This document shows, piece after piece, positions 8,705 to 17,216 of a stretch of 64,000 bases of DNA (position 1 is its first letter; each line of letters opens with the position of its first letter). Origin of the DNA: Ga0077530 sp046293075 (GTDB taxonomy: Bacteria > Pseudomonadota > Alphaproteobacteria > Rhizobiales > Hyphomicrobiaceae); NCBI GenBank assembly GCA_046293075.1, contig JBKBPL010000010.1, forward strand, positions 46,050 through 110,049. The letters are read 5' to 3'. A program made the position numbers and the translations under genes. The notes under the pieces are model-generated. The model saw only the letters and a list, made by a program, of their open reading frames with translations, was not told the origin of the DNA and did no database searches.

Positions 8705-10018
8705 TCAGTGGCCGGACTTCTCGGCGCGAAGGCGCTGCCAGTAGGCAAGGCGCTTCCTGATCTCGCGTTCGAAGCCGCGCTCGGGCGGGTCGTAGTACTG
8801 CTCGCGCGGCATCTCATCAGGAAAATAGTCCTGGCCGGAGAAGCCTTCCGCTGTCGCGTGGTCGTACGCATAGCCTGCGCCATAGCCCTGTTCGGCCATG
8901 AGGCGCGTCGGCGCATTAAGAATGTGCTTCGGAGGCGCGAGGCTGCCGTTCTGCTTGGCAGCCCGCATCGCGGCGCCATAGGCCATGTAGGCGGCGTTCG
9001 ACTTGGGCGCGGTCGCCATGTAGATGGTCGCTTGTGCGAGCGCCAGCTCGCCCTCGGGGCTGCCGAGGAAATCATAGGTGTCCTTTGCGGCGAGGGCCTG
9101 TGTGACGGCAGCGGGATCGGCGAGGCCGATATCCTCGATCGCCATGCGCACGAGGCGACGGGCGAGGAAGAGGCGGTCCTCACCGCCGTCGAGCATCCGG
9201 CAGAGCCAGTAGAGCGCCGCGTCCGGATCGGAGCCGCGGACGGCCTTGTGCAGTGCGCTGATCAGATTGTAGTGGCCGTCGCGGCTCTTGTCGTAGAGGG
9301 GGGCGCGGCGCTGCACAAGCGATACGAGGGACGCCACCGTCAGCGGCGGCTCGCCGGGAGCGACGGCGGCGAGCACTTCCTCTGCGAGGTTGATGAGCGC
9401 GCGACCGTCGCCGTCGGCCATGCCAACAAGTGCCGATCGCGCCTCGGCATCGACCGGCAGCGTGCGACCCGTTTCGTGCTCGACGCGGGCGATCAACTCG
9501 TCCATGGCCGCATCATCGAGGCGGTTCAGCACCAGCGTCGTTGCGCGCGACAGAAGAGCGCCGTTGAGCTCGAAGGAAGGGTTCTCGGTCGTGGCGCCGA
9601 CGAGCGTGATGGTGCCGTCCTCCATGTGCGGGAGGAAGCCGTCCTGCTGGGCGCGGTTGAAGCGATGGATCTCGTCGATGAAGAGCAGGGTTCCCTTGCC
9701 CTGCTCACGCCGGGCCTTGGCGCGGTCGAAAGCTTTGCGCAGATCCTGCACGCCCGAGAAGATGGCCGAAAGCTGCTCGAACGCGAGGCTCGTCTCCTGC
9801 GCGAGGAGCCGTGCGATGGTCGTCTTGCCGACACCAGGCGGTCCCCAGAGGATGAGGTTCGGCAGGCGGCCGGCGCGCAGCATCCGCGTGAGCGAGCCTT
9901 CGGGTCCGACGATGTGCGCCTGTCCGACGACTTCGGCGAGCTTCTTGGGACGCAGGCGGTCGGCGAGCGGGCGCGGGGCGCCCTGCTCAAGGCCCGCAGC
10001 TTCAAAAAGATTGGTCAT
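8705..10018 (-). CDS. rarA: Replication-associated recombination protein A (RarA/MgsA AAA+ ATPase)
   Basis: A 437-residue AAA+ ATPase of the RarA/MgsA/WRNIP1 family, which acts at stalled replication forks with SSB. Walker A is GPPGVGKT at residues 59-66. Walker B is LLFIDEIHRFN at 111-121, with the family-typical HRFN. Sensor 1 is in GATTENPSFELN. The C-terminal tetramerisation and MgsA domain is present (YDKSRDGHYNLISALHKAVRGSD, about residues 240-265). The ATG at 10018 was chosen because MTNLFEAAG is the normal N-terminus. The upstream extension is not conserved-looking. Confidence 0.95.
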   Translation of the reverse strand: MTNLFEAAGLEQGAPRPLADRLRPKKLAEVVGQAHIVGPEGSLTRMLRAGRLPNLILWGPPGVGKTTIARLLAQETSLAFEQLSAIFSGVQDLRKAFDRAKARREQGKGTLLFIDEIHRFNRAQQDGFLPHMEDGTITLVGATTENPSFELNGALLSRATTLVLNRLDDAAMDELIARVEHETGRTLPVDAEARSALVGMADGDGRALINLAEEVLAAVAPGEPPLTVASLVSLVQRRAPLYDKSRDGHYNLISALHKAVRGSDPDAALYWLCRMLDGGEDRLFLARRLVRMAIEDIGLADPAAVTQALAAKDTYDFLGSPEGELALAQATIYMATAPKSNAAYMAYGAAMRAAKQNGSLAPPKHILNAPTRLMAEQGYGAGYAYDHATAEGFSGQDYFPDEMPREQYYDPPERGFEREIRKRLAYWQRLRAEKSGH

Positions 10019-10112
10019 GCTCTGAGCTCCGCCGCGCGCTGCATCCACGCCACGGCGCACTGACCGTGGCAAGGATCGCGCGCCGCCGTCAAGTGCAGCT
10101 CAGGGCAGCCGC

Positions 10113-10340
10113 TCAGGCCGTGCGCCGGATCAGGAAGCGATAGACGCCGCCGGCCTCGGACTGCTCGACCAGCTCGTGCTTCGTCTGCCGGCAGAAGGCC
10201 TGGAAGTCTGCGACCGCACCGGGGTCGGTGGCGAGCACCTCGAGCGTGCCGTTGACGGGCACCTCGACGATCGCCTTCTTGGCCTTGAGGATCGGCAGCG
10301 GGCAGTTGAGGCCCTTGGTATCCAGCGTCTTGTCGGCCAT
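10113..10340 (-). CDS. tusA: TusA family sulfurtransferase
   Basis: A 75-residue protein, the usual TusA length, with the defining CPxP motif: C13 in GLNCPLPILKAKKAI. TusA-family proteins carry a persulfide on this cysteine and hand sulfur to partners for tRNA thiolation, molybdenum cofactor synthesis or dissimilatory sulfur oxidation. The ATG at 10340 starts directly before the first beta strand. It is divergent from the histone-deacetylase-family gene, sharing a 130-base intergenic region. Which of the TusA roles applies cannot be told from the protein alone. Confidence 0.9.
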   Translation of the reverse strand: MADKTLDTKGLNCPLPILKAKKAIVEVPVNGTLEVLATDPGAVADFQAFCRQTKHELVEQSEAGGVYRFLIRRTA

Positions 10341-10470
10341 GCTCTTCAAGCTCCGTGCGCTTGCCGTCTGTCCCTGCGTCCACGGTTCTGTTGCGCAGTC
10401 CATGGCCGCTGCCCCATATTCAAGCCTGCGTATAATTGAATGCAAGTGTGCCGTCGAGAGGCAGGATAGC

Positions 10471-11592
10471 GTGCAGCCGTTCCTTGTGACGCATGACATC
10501 TTCCGGCGGGCGGCCTTCGGGCGCCACCATCCGCTCGCGACGGGGCGGCAGGCGGCCGTCCAGGACCTCATCGAGGTGTTGGGCTGGCGCGATCCGGCAT
10601 CGACGCGTGTTCCTGAGCTGCCCGGGCGAGAAGTGCTGGAGCGCTTTCACGCGCCTGAATATCTGGACGCGCTCGAGCAGGCGGACGTGGCGGGAAGAGC
10701 CACGGCCGAGATGCGGGAGCGCTACAACCTCGGCACCATGGAATGCCCGGTGTTCCCGGGTCTCTGGGACCGGGCGCGGGCGACGGTTGGCGGGTCGCTG
10801 CTGGCGGGCGAGCTGGTCCTCGGCGGCGGGGTGGCGTTCCATCCGACGGGAGGGACGCACCATGGGCAGCCCGCGCGCGCCTCGGGGTTCTGCTATCTCA
10901 ACGACCCCGTGTTCGCGGTCCTGCGCCTGCTCGACGGCGGGTTGACCCGCGTGCTTCATGTCGATCTCGACGCTCATCATGGCGATGGCGTCGAGGCGGC
11001 CTTTGCGCGCGATCCGCGCGTGCATCTGGTGTCGGTCCACGAGGACGGGCGCTGGCCGGGCAGCGGACGTGCAATGGACACGCTCGGGGGGCGGGCGTTG
11101 AACGTGCCGGTTCCCCGCGGCGTCAATGACAGCGAGTATGCGCTGGTCCTCAAGCGGCTGGTTTATCCATTCGTTCGCAAGCTCGCGCCTGAGGCTATTG
11201 TTGTGCTGCTCGGCGCGGACGGGCTTGCCGGCGATCCGTTGTCGGCCATGCGGCTGTCGAACAACGCCTTGTGGTCGGCAAGCCGCGCGCTCGTCGCGAT
11301 GGCGCCGCGCGCGGTGATCCTTGGCGGCGGCGGTTACAACCCCTGGACGACGGCACGGCTGTGGGCGGGGATGTGGGGGCTGCTCCAGGGGCACGACCTC
11401 TCCGGCGAGCTTCCTGCTGCGGCACGGGCGGTGCTCGCCGGCCTCGACTGCGATCTGGTCGATGATGAGGACCGAGAGCCGCACTGGCTGACGACGCTCG
11501 TGGACACGCCCAATGCCGGGCCGATCCGGCCGGAGCTCATGGCGCTCATCGAGGCACATCCGCTGCAATCACACGAAACGCCGATTGCCTGA
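10471..11592 (+). CDS. Histone deacetylase family protein (acetoin utilisation/acetylpolyamine amidohydrolase type)
   Basis: A 373-residue zinc amidohydrolase of the arginase/deacetylase fold. Active-site residues are visible: the HH pair H130-H131 in GGTHHG, zinc ligands D167 and H169 in VDLDAHHGDG, the later aspartate in GADGLAGDP, and the tyrosine of GGGGYN. Bacterial members remove acyl groups from polyamines, acetyl-lysine or other amines in the cytoplasm. The GTG at 10471 was chosen because an AGGCAGGA-like ribosome-binding site precedes it and because VTHDIF begins the domain. It overlaps no neighbour and is followed 28 bases later by the radical SAM gene. Confidence 0.85.
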   Translation: MQPFLVTHDIFRRAAFGRHHPLATGRQAAVQDLIEVLGWRDPASTRVPELPGREVLERFHAPEYLDALEQADVAGRATAEMRERYNLGTMECPVFPGLWDRARATVGGSLLAGELVLGGGVAFHPTGGTHHGQPARASGFCYLNDPVFAVLRLLDGGLTRVLHVDLDAHHGDGVEAAFARDPRVHLVSVHEDGRWPGSGRAMDTLGGRALNVPVPRGVNDSEYALVLKRLVYPFVRKLAPEAIVVLLGADGLAGDPLSAMRLSNNALWSASRALVAMAPRAVILGGGGYNPWTTARLWAGMWGLLQGHDLSGELPAAARAVLAGLDCDLVDDEDREPHWLTTLVDTPNAGPIRPELMALIEAHPLQSHETPIA

Positions 11593-11611
11593 TATTCGCA
11601 AATGCGAATAT
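11592..11611. promoter_or_regulatory. 20-bp palindrome of ArsR/SqrR type (ATTC-N8-GAAT)
   Basis: The sequence ATATTCGCAAATGCGAATAT is a 9-2-9 perfect inverted repeat between the stop of the deacetylase-family gene and the ATG of the radical SAM gene at 11621. It is conspicuously AT-rich for this genome. The core fits ATTC-N8-GAAT, the operator consensus reported for the persulfide-sensing ArsR-family repressors BigR/SqrR. More generally it resembles ArsR/SmtB operators. No ArsR gene is in the window, so the regulator would act from elsewhere. The pairing is seen directly; the regulator assignment is inference. Confidence 0.55.
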
Positions 11612-11620
11612 GATCAGCGC

Positions 11621-12661
11621 ATGAACTGGATCGATCATCTCGCGACCGTCGAGCCGCTCGAAGACGCCGACTTCGATGCAGCGCTCGTTGCGGCCATGCA
11701 GGAAGCTGCGCAAGCGCGTGGGCGGCAGACGCCGATCCGCTTCTCGACGCCGACGTTCAAGGAATATACGACCTCCGAAATTCAGGGCTGCGGCAAGAAC
11801 TCCTTTCCGGCCTTCTCGGTGACCGGCGGGGCCTGCGCGCTCGACTGCGACCACTGCCAGGCGAAGATCCTGGAGCCGATGATCCCGGCGACGACGCCCG
11901 AAATGCTCGACGCCAAGGTGCGCGATCTCGTCCTGCTGCAGGACCTGCAGGGCTTCCTGCTCTCAGGCGGCTCGAACCGGCGCAACGAGATCAAGTACGA
12001 GAAGTACTACCCCGTCATCGAGAAGCTGAAGCGCGACTTTCCCTATCTCAAGGTCGCGATCCACTCGGCACTGCTCGACGAGCGCCGTGCGCGGATGATG
12101 GAAAGCGCCGGTGTCGACACCGCGATGATGGACGTGATCGGGGCGCAAGAAACGATCCGCGAGGTGTATCACCTTGAGCGTTCCGTCGATGACTTCGAGG
12201 CGACGCTCGCTGCGCTGTGCGCGACGCGTATGGAGGTCGTGCCGCACATTGTCATTGGCCTGCACTACGGGCGCCTGCTCGGCGAGGCAAACGCGCTCGA
12301 CATCTGCGCGCGGCACGCCATCCACAGTCTCGTGCTGGTGGTGGTCATGCCGTTCTACGCGCGGTCCGGCATGTTCGCGACGCCTTCGGCACATGATGTT
12401 GGACGCATCTTCCTTGAAGCCCGGCAGCGTCTCGCGGCGAAGCCGGTGCTGCTCGGCTGCGCGCGTCCGCCGGGCATGCACAAGCGCATTGTCGATGCGT
12501 ACGCCGTTATGGCCGGCATCGACGGCGTCGCGTTCCCGGCCGAGGGCGTGATCGGCGTGTGCGAGGCGATCGGACGGCCATATGAGCAGCAGCACGCGTG
12601 CTGCTCCATCAAAGTCGGCGGAAGCTTTGGTTCGGGCGCGAAGAACGCCTGCGCCGCCTGA
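11621..12661 (+). CDS. Radical SAM protein of unknown function (biotin-synthase-like group)
   Basis: A 346-residue radical SAM enzyme. The CxxxCxxC cluster motif is C72, C76 and C79 in GGACALDCDHCQ. A GGxxxR-type SAM-binding turn is SGGSNRRNE, and later strands read VVPHIVIGLHYG and LVLVVVMPFY. C57 and the C-terminal HACCSIK and NACAA add further cysteines that could hold an auxiliary cluster. The overall layout resembles the biotin-synthase-related group that includes the LipS1/LipS2 lipoyl synthases of archaea and sulfur-oxidising bacteria. I could not confirm membership. The ATG at 11621 starts at MNWIDH just after the palindrome. TusA and a deacylase lie next door. Confidence 0.78.
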   Translation: MNWIDHLATVEPLEDADFDAALVAAMQEAAQARGRQTPIRFSTPTFKEYTTSEIQGCGKNSFPAFSVTGGACALDCDHCQAKILEPMIPATTPEMLDAKVRDLVLLQDLQGFLLSGGSNRRNEIKYEKYYPVIEKLKRDFPYLKVAIHSALLDERRARMMESAGVDTAMMDVIGAQETIREVYHLERSVDDFEATLAALCATRMEVVPHIVIGLHYGRLLGEANALDICARHAIHSLVLVVVMPFYARSGMFATPSAHDVGRIFLEARQRLAAKPVLLGCARPPGMHKRIVDAYAVMAGIDGVAFPAEGVIGVCEAIGRPYEQQHACCSIKVGGSFGSGAKNACAA

Positions 12662-12667
12662 GCAGAC

Positions 12668-13417
12668 CTACGCGGCCGTGAAGCCGCCATCCACGAACAG
12701 CTCGACGCCGGTGATGTAGGAGGCCTCATCAGAGGCGAGGAGAAGGTTGGCGTAGGCCACCTCGTCGACCTCACCGGTCCGCCCCATTGGAATGCTGCCG
12801 AGCAGCCGCCGGCGCAGCTCGGGATCTGCGGTGAGCTTCGATGTGCGCATGGGTGGCATGAAGCCCGGATGAACCGAATTGATGCGAATGCCGTCCGGCG
12901 CGTACTGGACCGCGGCCGCTTTCGTCATCGTGCGCACGGCACCCTTGGCCGCGTTATAGCCCATGTGCACGTAGTCCTGTCCGACGACACCGCTGATCGA
13001 CGAGATATTCACGATCGCGCCGGCCCTTTGCTGCTGCATGATCGGGATGACCGCGCGCAGGCCGAGGAAGTTGCCGCGGGCATTGATCGACATCTGGCGG
13101 TCCCACATCTCGAGATCGAGCTTGTCGGGGATCGAGCCGCTGACGCCGGCATTGTTGATGAGAATGTCAATGCGCCCGTAGGCAGCGAGCGTCGTGTCAA
13201 CGACGCGCTGCCAGTCGGGTTCCTTCGACACATCGTGCCGTACGAACCTGGCATTACCGTTCGCGCGCACGATATCGGCGGCGACTGCCGGACCGTCCTT
13301 GTCGTCGATGTCGGTGAGGATCAGCTTCGCGCCTTCCCGCGCAAAGAGGCGGGCTGTCGCGGCCCCCATGCCCGCAGCCGCGCCCGTGATGATGGCGACC
13401 TTGTCCTTGAGTCTCAT
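12668..13417 (-). CDS. SDR family oxidoreductase
   Basis: A 249-residue classical short-chain dehydrogenase/reductase. The nucleotide-binding TGAAAGMG is at residues 11-18, with D36 in LTDIDD suggesting an NAD preference. NNAG is at 88-91, and the catalytic set is S140, Y154 and K158 in YNAAK. The C-terminal segment VELFVDGGFTAA is standard. The ATG at 13417 gives the normal MRLKDKVAIITG start and is preceded by an AGGAGG ribosome-binding site. It lies 13 bases downstream of the MmgE/PrpD gene on the same strand, so the two are probably one operon for carbon-compound catabolism. Confidence 0.9.
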   Translation of the reverse strand: MRLKDKVAIITGAAAGMGAATARLFAREGAKLILTDIDDKDGPAVAADIVRANGNARFVRHDVSKEPDWQRVVDTTLAAYGRIDILINNAGVSGSIPDKLDLEMWDRQMSINARGNFLGLRAVIPIMQQQRAGAIVNISSISGVVGQDYVHMGYNAAKGAVRTMTKAAAVQYAPDGIRINSVHPGFMPPMRTSKLTADPELRRRLLGSIPMGRTGEVDEVAYANLLLASDEASYITGVELFVDGGFTAA

Positions 13418-13430
13418 GGGCCTCCTCCCG

Positions 13431-14798
13431 TCAGCCTGCTCTGCGCAGGGCATCTTCGGGGACAGCATAGAGCGTCAGCGGCTGGTCTGCAGCCCAGAGC
13501 TCGGCGAGCAGGCGCTTGGCGGCGTCGGCGCCGAGCACAGGGCTGGCCAGCTCAAGGAATTTGTCCGAGACGTCGGCGTCGCTGAGCGGCGCGTCAGGGT
13601 CGCCCTTGCGCGTCGGCTGGTAGTGCTCGAGGGTACGGCCGTCTTCGAGCTCGATTGCAACGCGGGCCGAGCGGCGCTTGGGGAAATCCGCCGCGCACTG
13701 TGCGTCGAGCTTCAGCTCGACCTTGTCGGAGAGCGCCTGCACGCGCGCATCGGCGAGGCGTTCGGGCTCATAGGCATTGAGGCGCACGCTGCCGTGCACG
13801 AGCGCACTTGCGACGAGGAAGGGCGTCGAGAATTTGCCCTCGAAGGGTGTCGTCGCTTTGGGGACCCCCGCAACCTCGAGCGTCGCGCGATAGCCGCCGA
13901 CGCGAATGCGCTTGATGGCCTCGGGGGCAAAACCGTGCTCGGCCTTGAGGTGGAGGACGCCGTCGATCGCCGGGAAGGCATGGCCGCAGCAGCCGTGGTT
14001 CTTGAAGGTCATCTGCGTGATGTTGTAGTGCGCGCCGAGGCCGGCCGTGGCTTTCGACCAGTCGACCGTGGTGCTCATGGCGGCGCCGAACCCCGCTTCA
14101 CCTTCGAGCACGTCGAGCGTGCCGGTCATGCCGTATTCGGCACTGAGCGCGGCCATGGCGCCGGCTTCAGCGGCATGGCCGGCGTGCAGCGGTTTCGACA
14201 TCGAGTCCGAGCGAAAGGCCTGCTGGAGCGCCGCGGCCATGGTCGCCGAGGTGGCGAGCGCGTGCGCGAATTGATCTCTGTTGAGCTTCAGGATCGTCGC
14301 GACGGCCGCAGCGGCGCCGAACGTGCCGACAGTGCCGGTCGTGTGCCAGAACTTGTAGTGCGAGGGCTGCACGGAGAGACCGATGCGCGTCGAGATCTCG
14401 TAGCCGATGATGATCGCGGTGAGGAGTTCCGCAGCAGTTGCGCCTTTGGCCTGGGCGGCGGCGAGGGCGGCGCCGATCGTCGGGCAGCCGGGGTGATAGA
14501 TGGCGTCGCGGAAGATGTCGTCGAACTCGATGGTGTGCGAGGCCGTGCCGTTGATGAGGGCGGCCGTGCGCAGCGGTCCGAACCGCCCCGAGCCATACAC
14601 GTACGCCTTGCCGTGGCCGAGCTCGTCGGCGAGGCCCTTGATCATGGCTTGGGCAGGGTCGATCCGGGTGCCTGGCAGCAGCGAAGCGAACCAGTCGATC
14701 AGCGCCCGCTTGGCGTGATGGCGGACATCTGCAGGCAGTGCGCGGTCCCGCTCCGCAACTCCGTAGTCGGCCAGCCTCTCGACGATCGTGCCTGCCAT
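13431..14798 (-). CDS. MmgE/PrpD family protein
   Basis: A 455-residue member of the MmgE/PrpD family, which includes 2-methylcitrate dehydratase, cis-aconitate decarboxylase and other hydrolyases. Family landmarks seen are RALIDWFAS, NGTASHTIEFDD near residue 80, GYEISTRIG, FHTTGTVGTFGAAAA-like residues around 155, and FKNHGCCGHAFPAIDG near 270. The two-domain length is usual. The methylcitrate cycle genes prpB and prpC are absent, so the substrate need not be methylcitrate. The ATG at 14798 was chosen because the upstream extension is not family-like. It is cotranscribed with the SDR downstream. Confidence 0.88.
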   Translation of the reverse strand: MAGTIVERLADYGVAERDRALPADVRHHAKRALIDWFASLLPGTRIDPAQAMIKGLADELGHGKAYVYGSGRFGPLRTAALINGTASHTIEFDDIFRDAIYHPGCPTIGAALAAAQAKGATAAELLTAIIIGYEISTRIGLSVQPSHYKFWHTTGTVGTFGAAAAVATILKLNRDQFAHALATSATMAAALQQAFRSDSMSKPLHAGHAAEAGAMAALSAEYGMTGTLDVLEGEAGFGAAMSTTVDWSKATAGLGAHYNITQMTFKNHGCCGHAFPAIDGVLHLKAEHGFAPEAIKRIRVGGYRATLEVAGVPKATTPFEGKFSTPFLVASALVHGSVRLNAYEPERLADARVQALSDKVELKLDAQCAADFPKRRSARVAIELEDGRTLEHYQPTRKGDPDAPLSDADVSDKFLELASPVLGADAAKRLLAELWAADQPLTLYAVPEDALRRAG

Positions 14799-14976
14799 CG
14801 CGCGCTCCCCGCTTGACGCTTTCTTTGTCCGGACATGGTAGGCGACGAGAGGACGGATGAAAAGCGCGGTTGCTCGTGTCCCGATCGCGAAGTTCGTCAC
14901 CATCGGCGGCGGGCCCTCGAACGAACCTCGCGATCGAAAGGAAACTCGCAAGCCTATGTTTCTCGTGTGGTTCAGA

Positions 14977-15027
14977 TTCCGAAGTCCGCCGCCGACACCT
15001 ACCGCGACGTGGGGGCGGACTTCGGAA
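14977..15027. terminator. 14-bp perfect inverted repeat downstream of the acyl-CoA synthetase gene
   Basis: Arms at 14977-14990 and 15014-15027 (TTCCGAAGTCCGCC and its exact complement) are separated by 23 bases. They lie just past the stop of the leftward acyl-CoA synthetase gene and upstream of the MmgE gene. A stable hairpin can form in either direction. There is no T-tract on either side, so termination is plausible but a protein-binding or processing role is equally possible. Confidence 0.45.
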
Positions 15028-15035
15028 GCACCACT

Positions 15036-16664
15036 CTAGAGCCGGGCGGCCATCTGGCGCAGATCAACCCGGCGGATCTTGCCGGTCACGGTCATCGGCA
15101 TTTCGGCAATGAAGTGCACGCGGCGCGGGTATTCGTGCGCGGCAAGCCGCTCCTTGACGAAGGCCTGGATCTCGTTGGCAAGCCCCGGGGTCCCCGTGTA
15201 CTCGGGCTTGGTCACGATGAAGGCCGTGACGGCCTCGCCGCGCAGCGGGTCAGGTGTCCCGATCACCCCGGCCAGGGCCACGGCCGGATGCTTCTGTAGG
15301 CACTCCTCGACCTCACCTGGGCCGATCCGGTAGCCGGCCGACTTGATAATGTCGTTATCGCGGCCCTGGAACCAGTAGTAGCCGTCGCTGTCCTTGGCCG
15401 CGATGTCGCCGAGCAGGCACCACGCGCCGCGGAACTTGTCGGCCGTGGCCTCGGGCTGCTTCCAGTATTCGAGGAACATGACGGGGTCTGGCCTGCGCAC
15501 GGCAACGATGCCGGTCTCGCCCGCCGGCAGCACGTTGCCGTCATGGTCGACGATCTCGACGACGTGGCCGGGCACAGGACGGCCCATGGAGCCGGGCTTG
15601 GCCGGAAAGACAGGCGGGCAGTTGCTCACGACGAGATTGACCTCGGTCTGCCCGTAGAATTCGCTCATGGTGAAGCCGAACGTCTCCAGGCCCCAAGCGA
15701 TGATGTCGGCGCCCATGGGCTCGCCGCCAGAGCCGAGCGAGCGCAGATTGTAATCATAGCGCGCGCGCGGATTCGGCACGGCCTGCAACATGCGCAGCGC
15801 CGTCGGCGGCATGAAGACATTGCGCACGCCATGGCGCGCCATCAGCGCGAAGGCGGCCTCTGGCTCGAACTTTGCGAGGCGTTGCGCGACCACGGGAATG
15901 CCGAAATAGAGCGACGGCAGCAGGACGTCGAAGATGCCGCCGGCCCAGGCCCAGTCGGCGGGCGTCCAGAAGCGATCACCGGGCTGTGGAAAGAGGTTGT
16001 GCGGCACCATCACGCCCGGCAGATGCCCGAGGAGAACGCGCTGCGCGTGGAGCACGCCCTTGGGATTGCCGGTCGTGCCCGAGGTGTACATCAGGTAGGC
16101 CGGATCGTCAGCCGAGGTGTCCGTCGTCACGGGGCTCGACGATGCGGCCGCTGTCAGCGCCCAGAAGCCCTTTGCGCCGAGTGGTCCGGGGCCGTCGATG
16201 GAGATGATGTGGCGAAGCGTCGGGATGTCCGTGAGCCCCTCCGCGACGCGCTCGATACTGTCCGCAGCGGTCACCAGGACCTTGGCGCCGCTGTCCTCGA
16301 GACGGAAGCGCACGGCATCGGGACCGAAAAGCGCGAAGAGCGGCATCGCGATCGCGCCAAGCTTGTGCGCGGCGACGTGCGTGATCAGGTTCTCGGGGCA
16401 TTGCGAGAGATGGATCGCGACGATCGCGCCGCGGCCGACGCCGAGAGTCGCAAGCGCATGGGCGAGTCTGTCGGCAGCCTCCTTGATGCGCGCAAAGCTC
16501 CAGGTATTGACGCTGCCGTCGCCGGCCTCATGGATCAGCGCCGGGGCATCCGGCGTGGCGGCGGCATGGCGGTCGCAGATCGCCGCAGCGATATTGAAGC
16601 GCGCCGGCACCTCCCAGCGGAAGCTGCCGTACAGTTCGTCATAGGATGCGCCAGCTAGTCTCAC
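15036..16664 (-). CDS. AMP-dependent acyl-CoA synthetase (acyl-CoA ligase)
   Basis: A 542-residue member of the ANL superfamily that activates a carboxylic acid to an acyl-AMP and then to an acyl-CoA. The phosphate loop YTSGTTGNPKG lies at 193-203. GQTEVN is the A5 motif, GRDNDIIKSAGYRIGPGEVE is the hinge and A8 region, and VTGKIRR near the C-terminus supplies the catalytic lysine. The GTG at 16664 was chosen because an AGGGGAGGA ribosome-binding site precedes it at good spacing. The long upstream open frame is explained by the decayed Uma2 gene. Medium-chain or aromatic acids are possible substrates. Confidence 0.88.
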   Translation of the reverse strand: MRLAGASYDELYGSFRWEVPARFNIAAAICDRHAAATPDAPALIHEAGDGSVNTWSFARIKEAADRLAHALATLGVGRGAIVAIHLSQCPENLITHVAAHKLGAIAMPLFALFGPDAVRFRLEDSGAKVLVTAADSIERVAEGLTDIPTLRHIISIDGPGPLGAKGFWALTAAASSSPVTTDTSADDPAYLMYTSGTTGNPKGVLHAQRVLLGHLPGVMVPHNLFPQPGDRFWTPADWAWAGGIFDVLLPSLYFGIPVVAQRLAKFEPEAAFALMARHGVRNVFMPPTALRMLQAVPNPRARYDYNLRSLGSGGEPMGADIIAWGLETFGFTMSEFYGQTEVNLVVSNCPPVFPAKPGSMGRPVPGHVVEIVDHDGNVLPAGETGIVAVRRPDPVMFLEYWKQPEATADKFRGAWCLLGDIAAKDSDGYYWFQGRDNDIIKSAGYRIGPGEVEECLQKHPAVALAGVIGTPDPLRGEAVTAFIVTKPEYTGTPGLANEIQAFVKERLAAHEYPRRVHFIAEMPMTVTGKIRRVDLRQMAARL

Positions 16665-16704
16665 GTGCGCGTCCTCCCCTTGTTCTTGTTTCCTCGGGGG
16701 GGGA

Positions 16705-17160
16705 TGGGAACACATCCGAGAGGGGCACGGCAAGGCCGGGCGATGTCGGGTCGAGGTGCCCTTCGGTGACAATGCGCGTGAGGATCGTGGTGTCGTCCTG
16801 GCGCGCGTCGGAATAACGCGTCGATCGACCGGATCGATAATCAGGTAGCGGTGACCCTCGGTATTCGAAGGTAACTGGCAAGCTTGGAACTGACAGCGAC
16901 GTTCCCGATTGGCGGTGAAACAACCTCTGCGACGATAATCGGATCGGCCCGCGTTGTGGCCTCCCGGTCGAGGCGAGGCCAACAGTGGACAACGGTGTCG
17001 GGCCCCGATGCCGTCTCGTTGTCAATGCGAACGGTCATACCTTCGGGGAAAGCGTGGCGAGCGCGTGCGCGTGCACAAGCCCGAACCGCCGCTCCGGCCG
17101 GGTCTCGGCCGAGGCCACGACCCGTCCACGGTCACGCGCTTCAAAGGCACACCAGCCATG
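16705..17160 (-). pseudogene. Decayed Uma2 family endonuclease gene (frameshifted)
   Basis: Uma2 (PF05685, restriction-endonuclease-like fold) blocks appear in order on the minus strand but in different frames. At 17038-16850 one frame reads MTVRIDNETASGPDTVV, then ADPIIVAEVVSP and SSKLASYLRIPRV. Near 16850-16815 a second frame reads RYLIIDPVDRRVI. At about 16795-16706 a third frame reads ILTRIVTEGHL, then PGLAVPLSDVF. An N-terminal remnant (GRVVASAETRPERR) precedes these in yet another frame around 17130-17080. At least two frameshifts separate the blocks, so no full product can be made. It fills most of the space between the acyl-CoA synthetase and MarR genes. Confidence 0.78.
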
Positions 17161-17216
17161 CCCGAGCACCAGCGGGAATGGCCCTCAAGTGCCAGTTTCA
17201 GCGGGAGGAAAGATTC

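Noticed and set aside
8402..10063. 553-codon plus-strand frame opposite rarA
   Set aside because: RarA on the minus strand has complete AAA+ motifs. The opposite frame shows none.
10418..10441. ATTC...GAAT half sites between tusA and the deacetylase-family gene
   Set aside because: The spacing is 16 bases rather than 8 and the arms are not otherwise symmetric, so it does not match the SqrR-type operator seen before the radical SAM gene.
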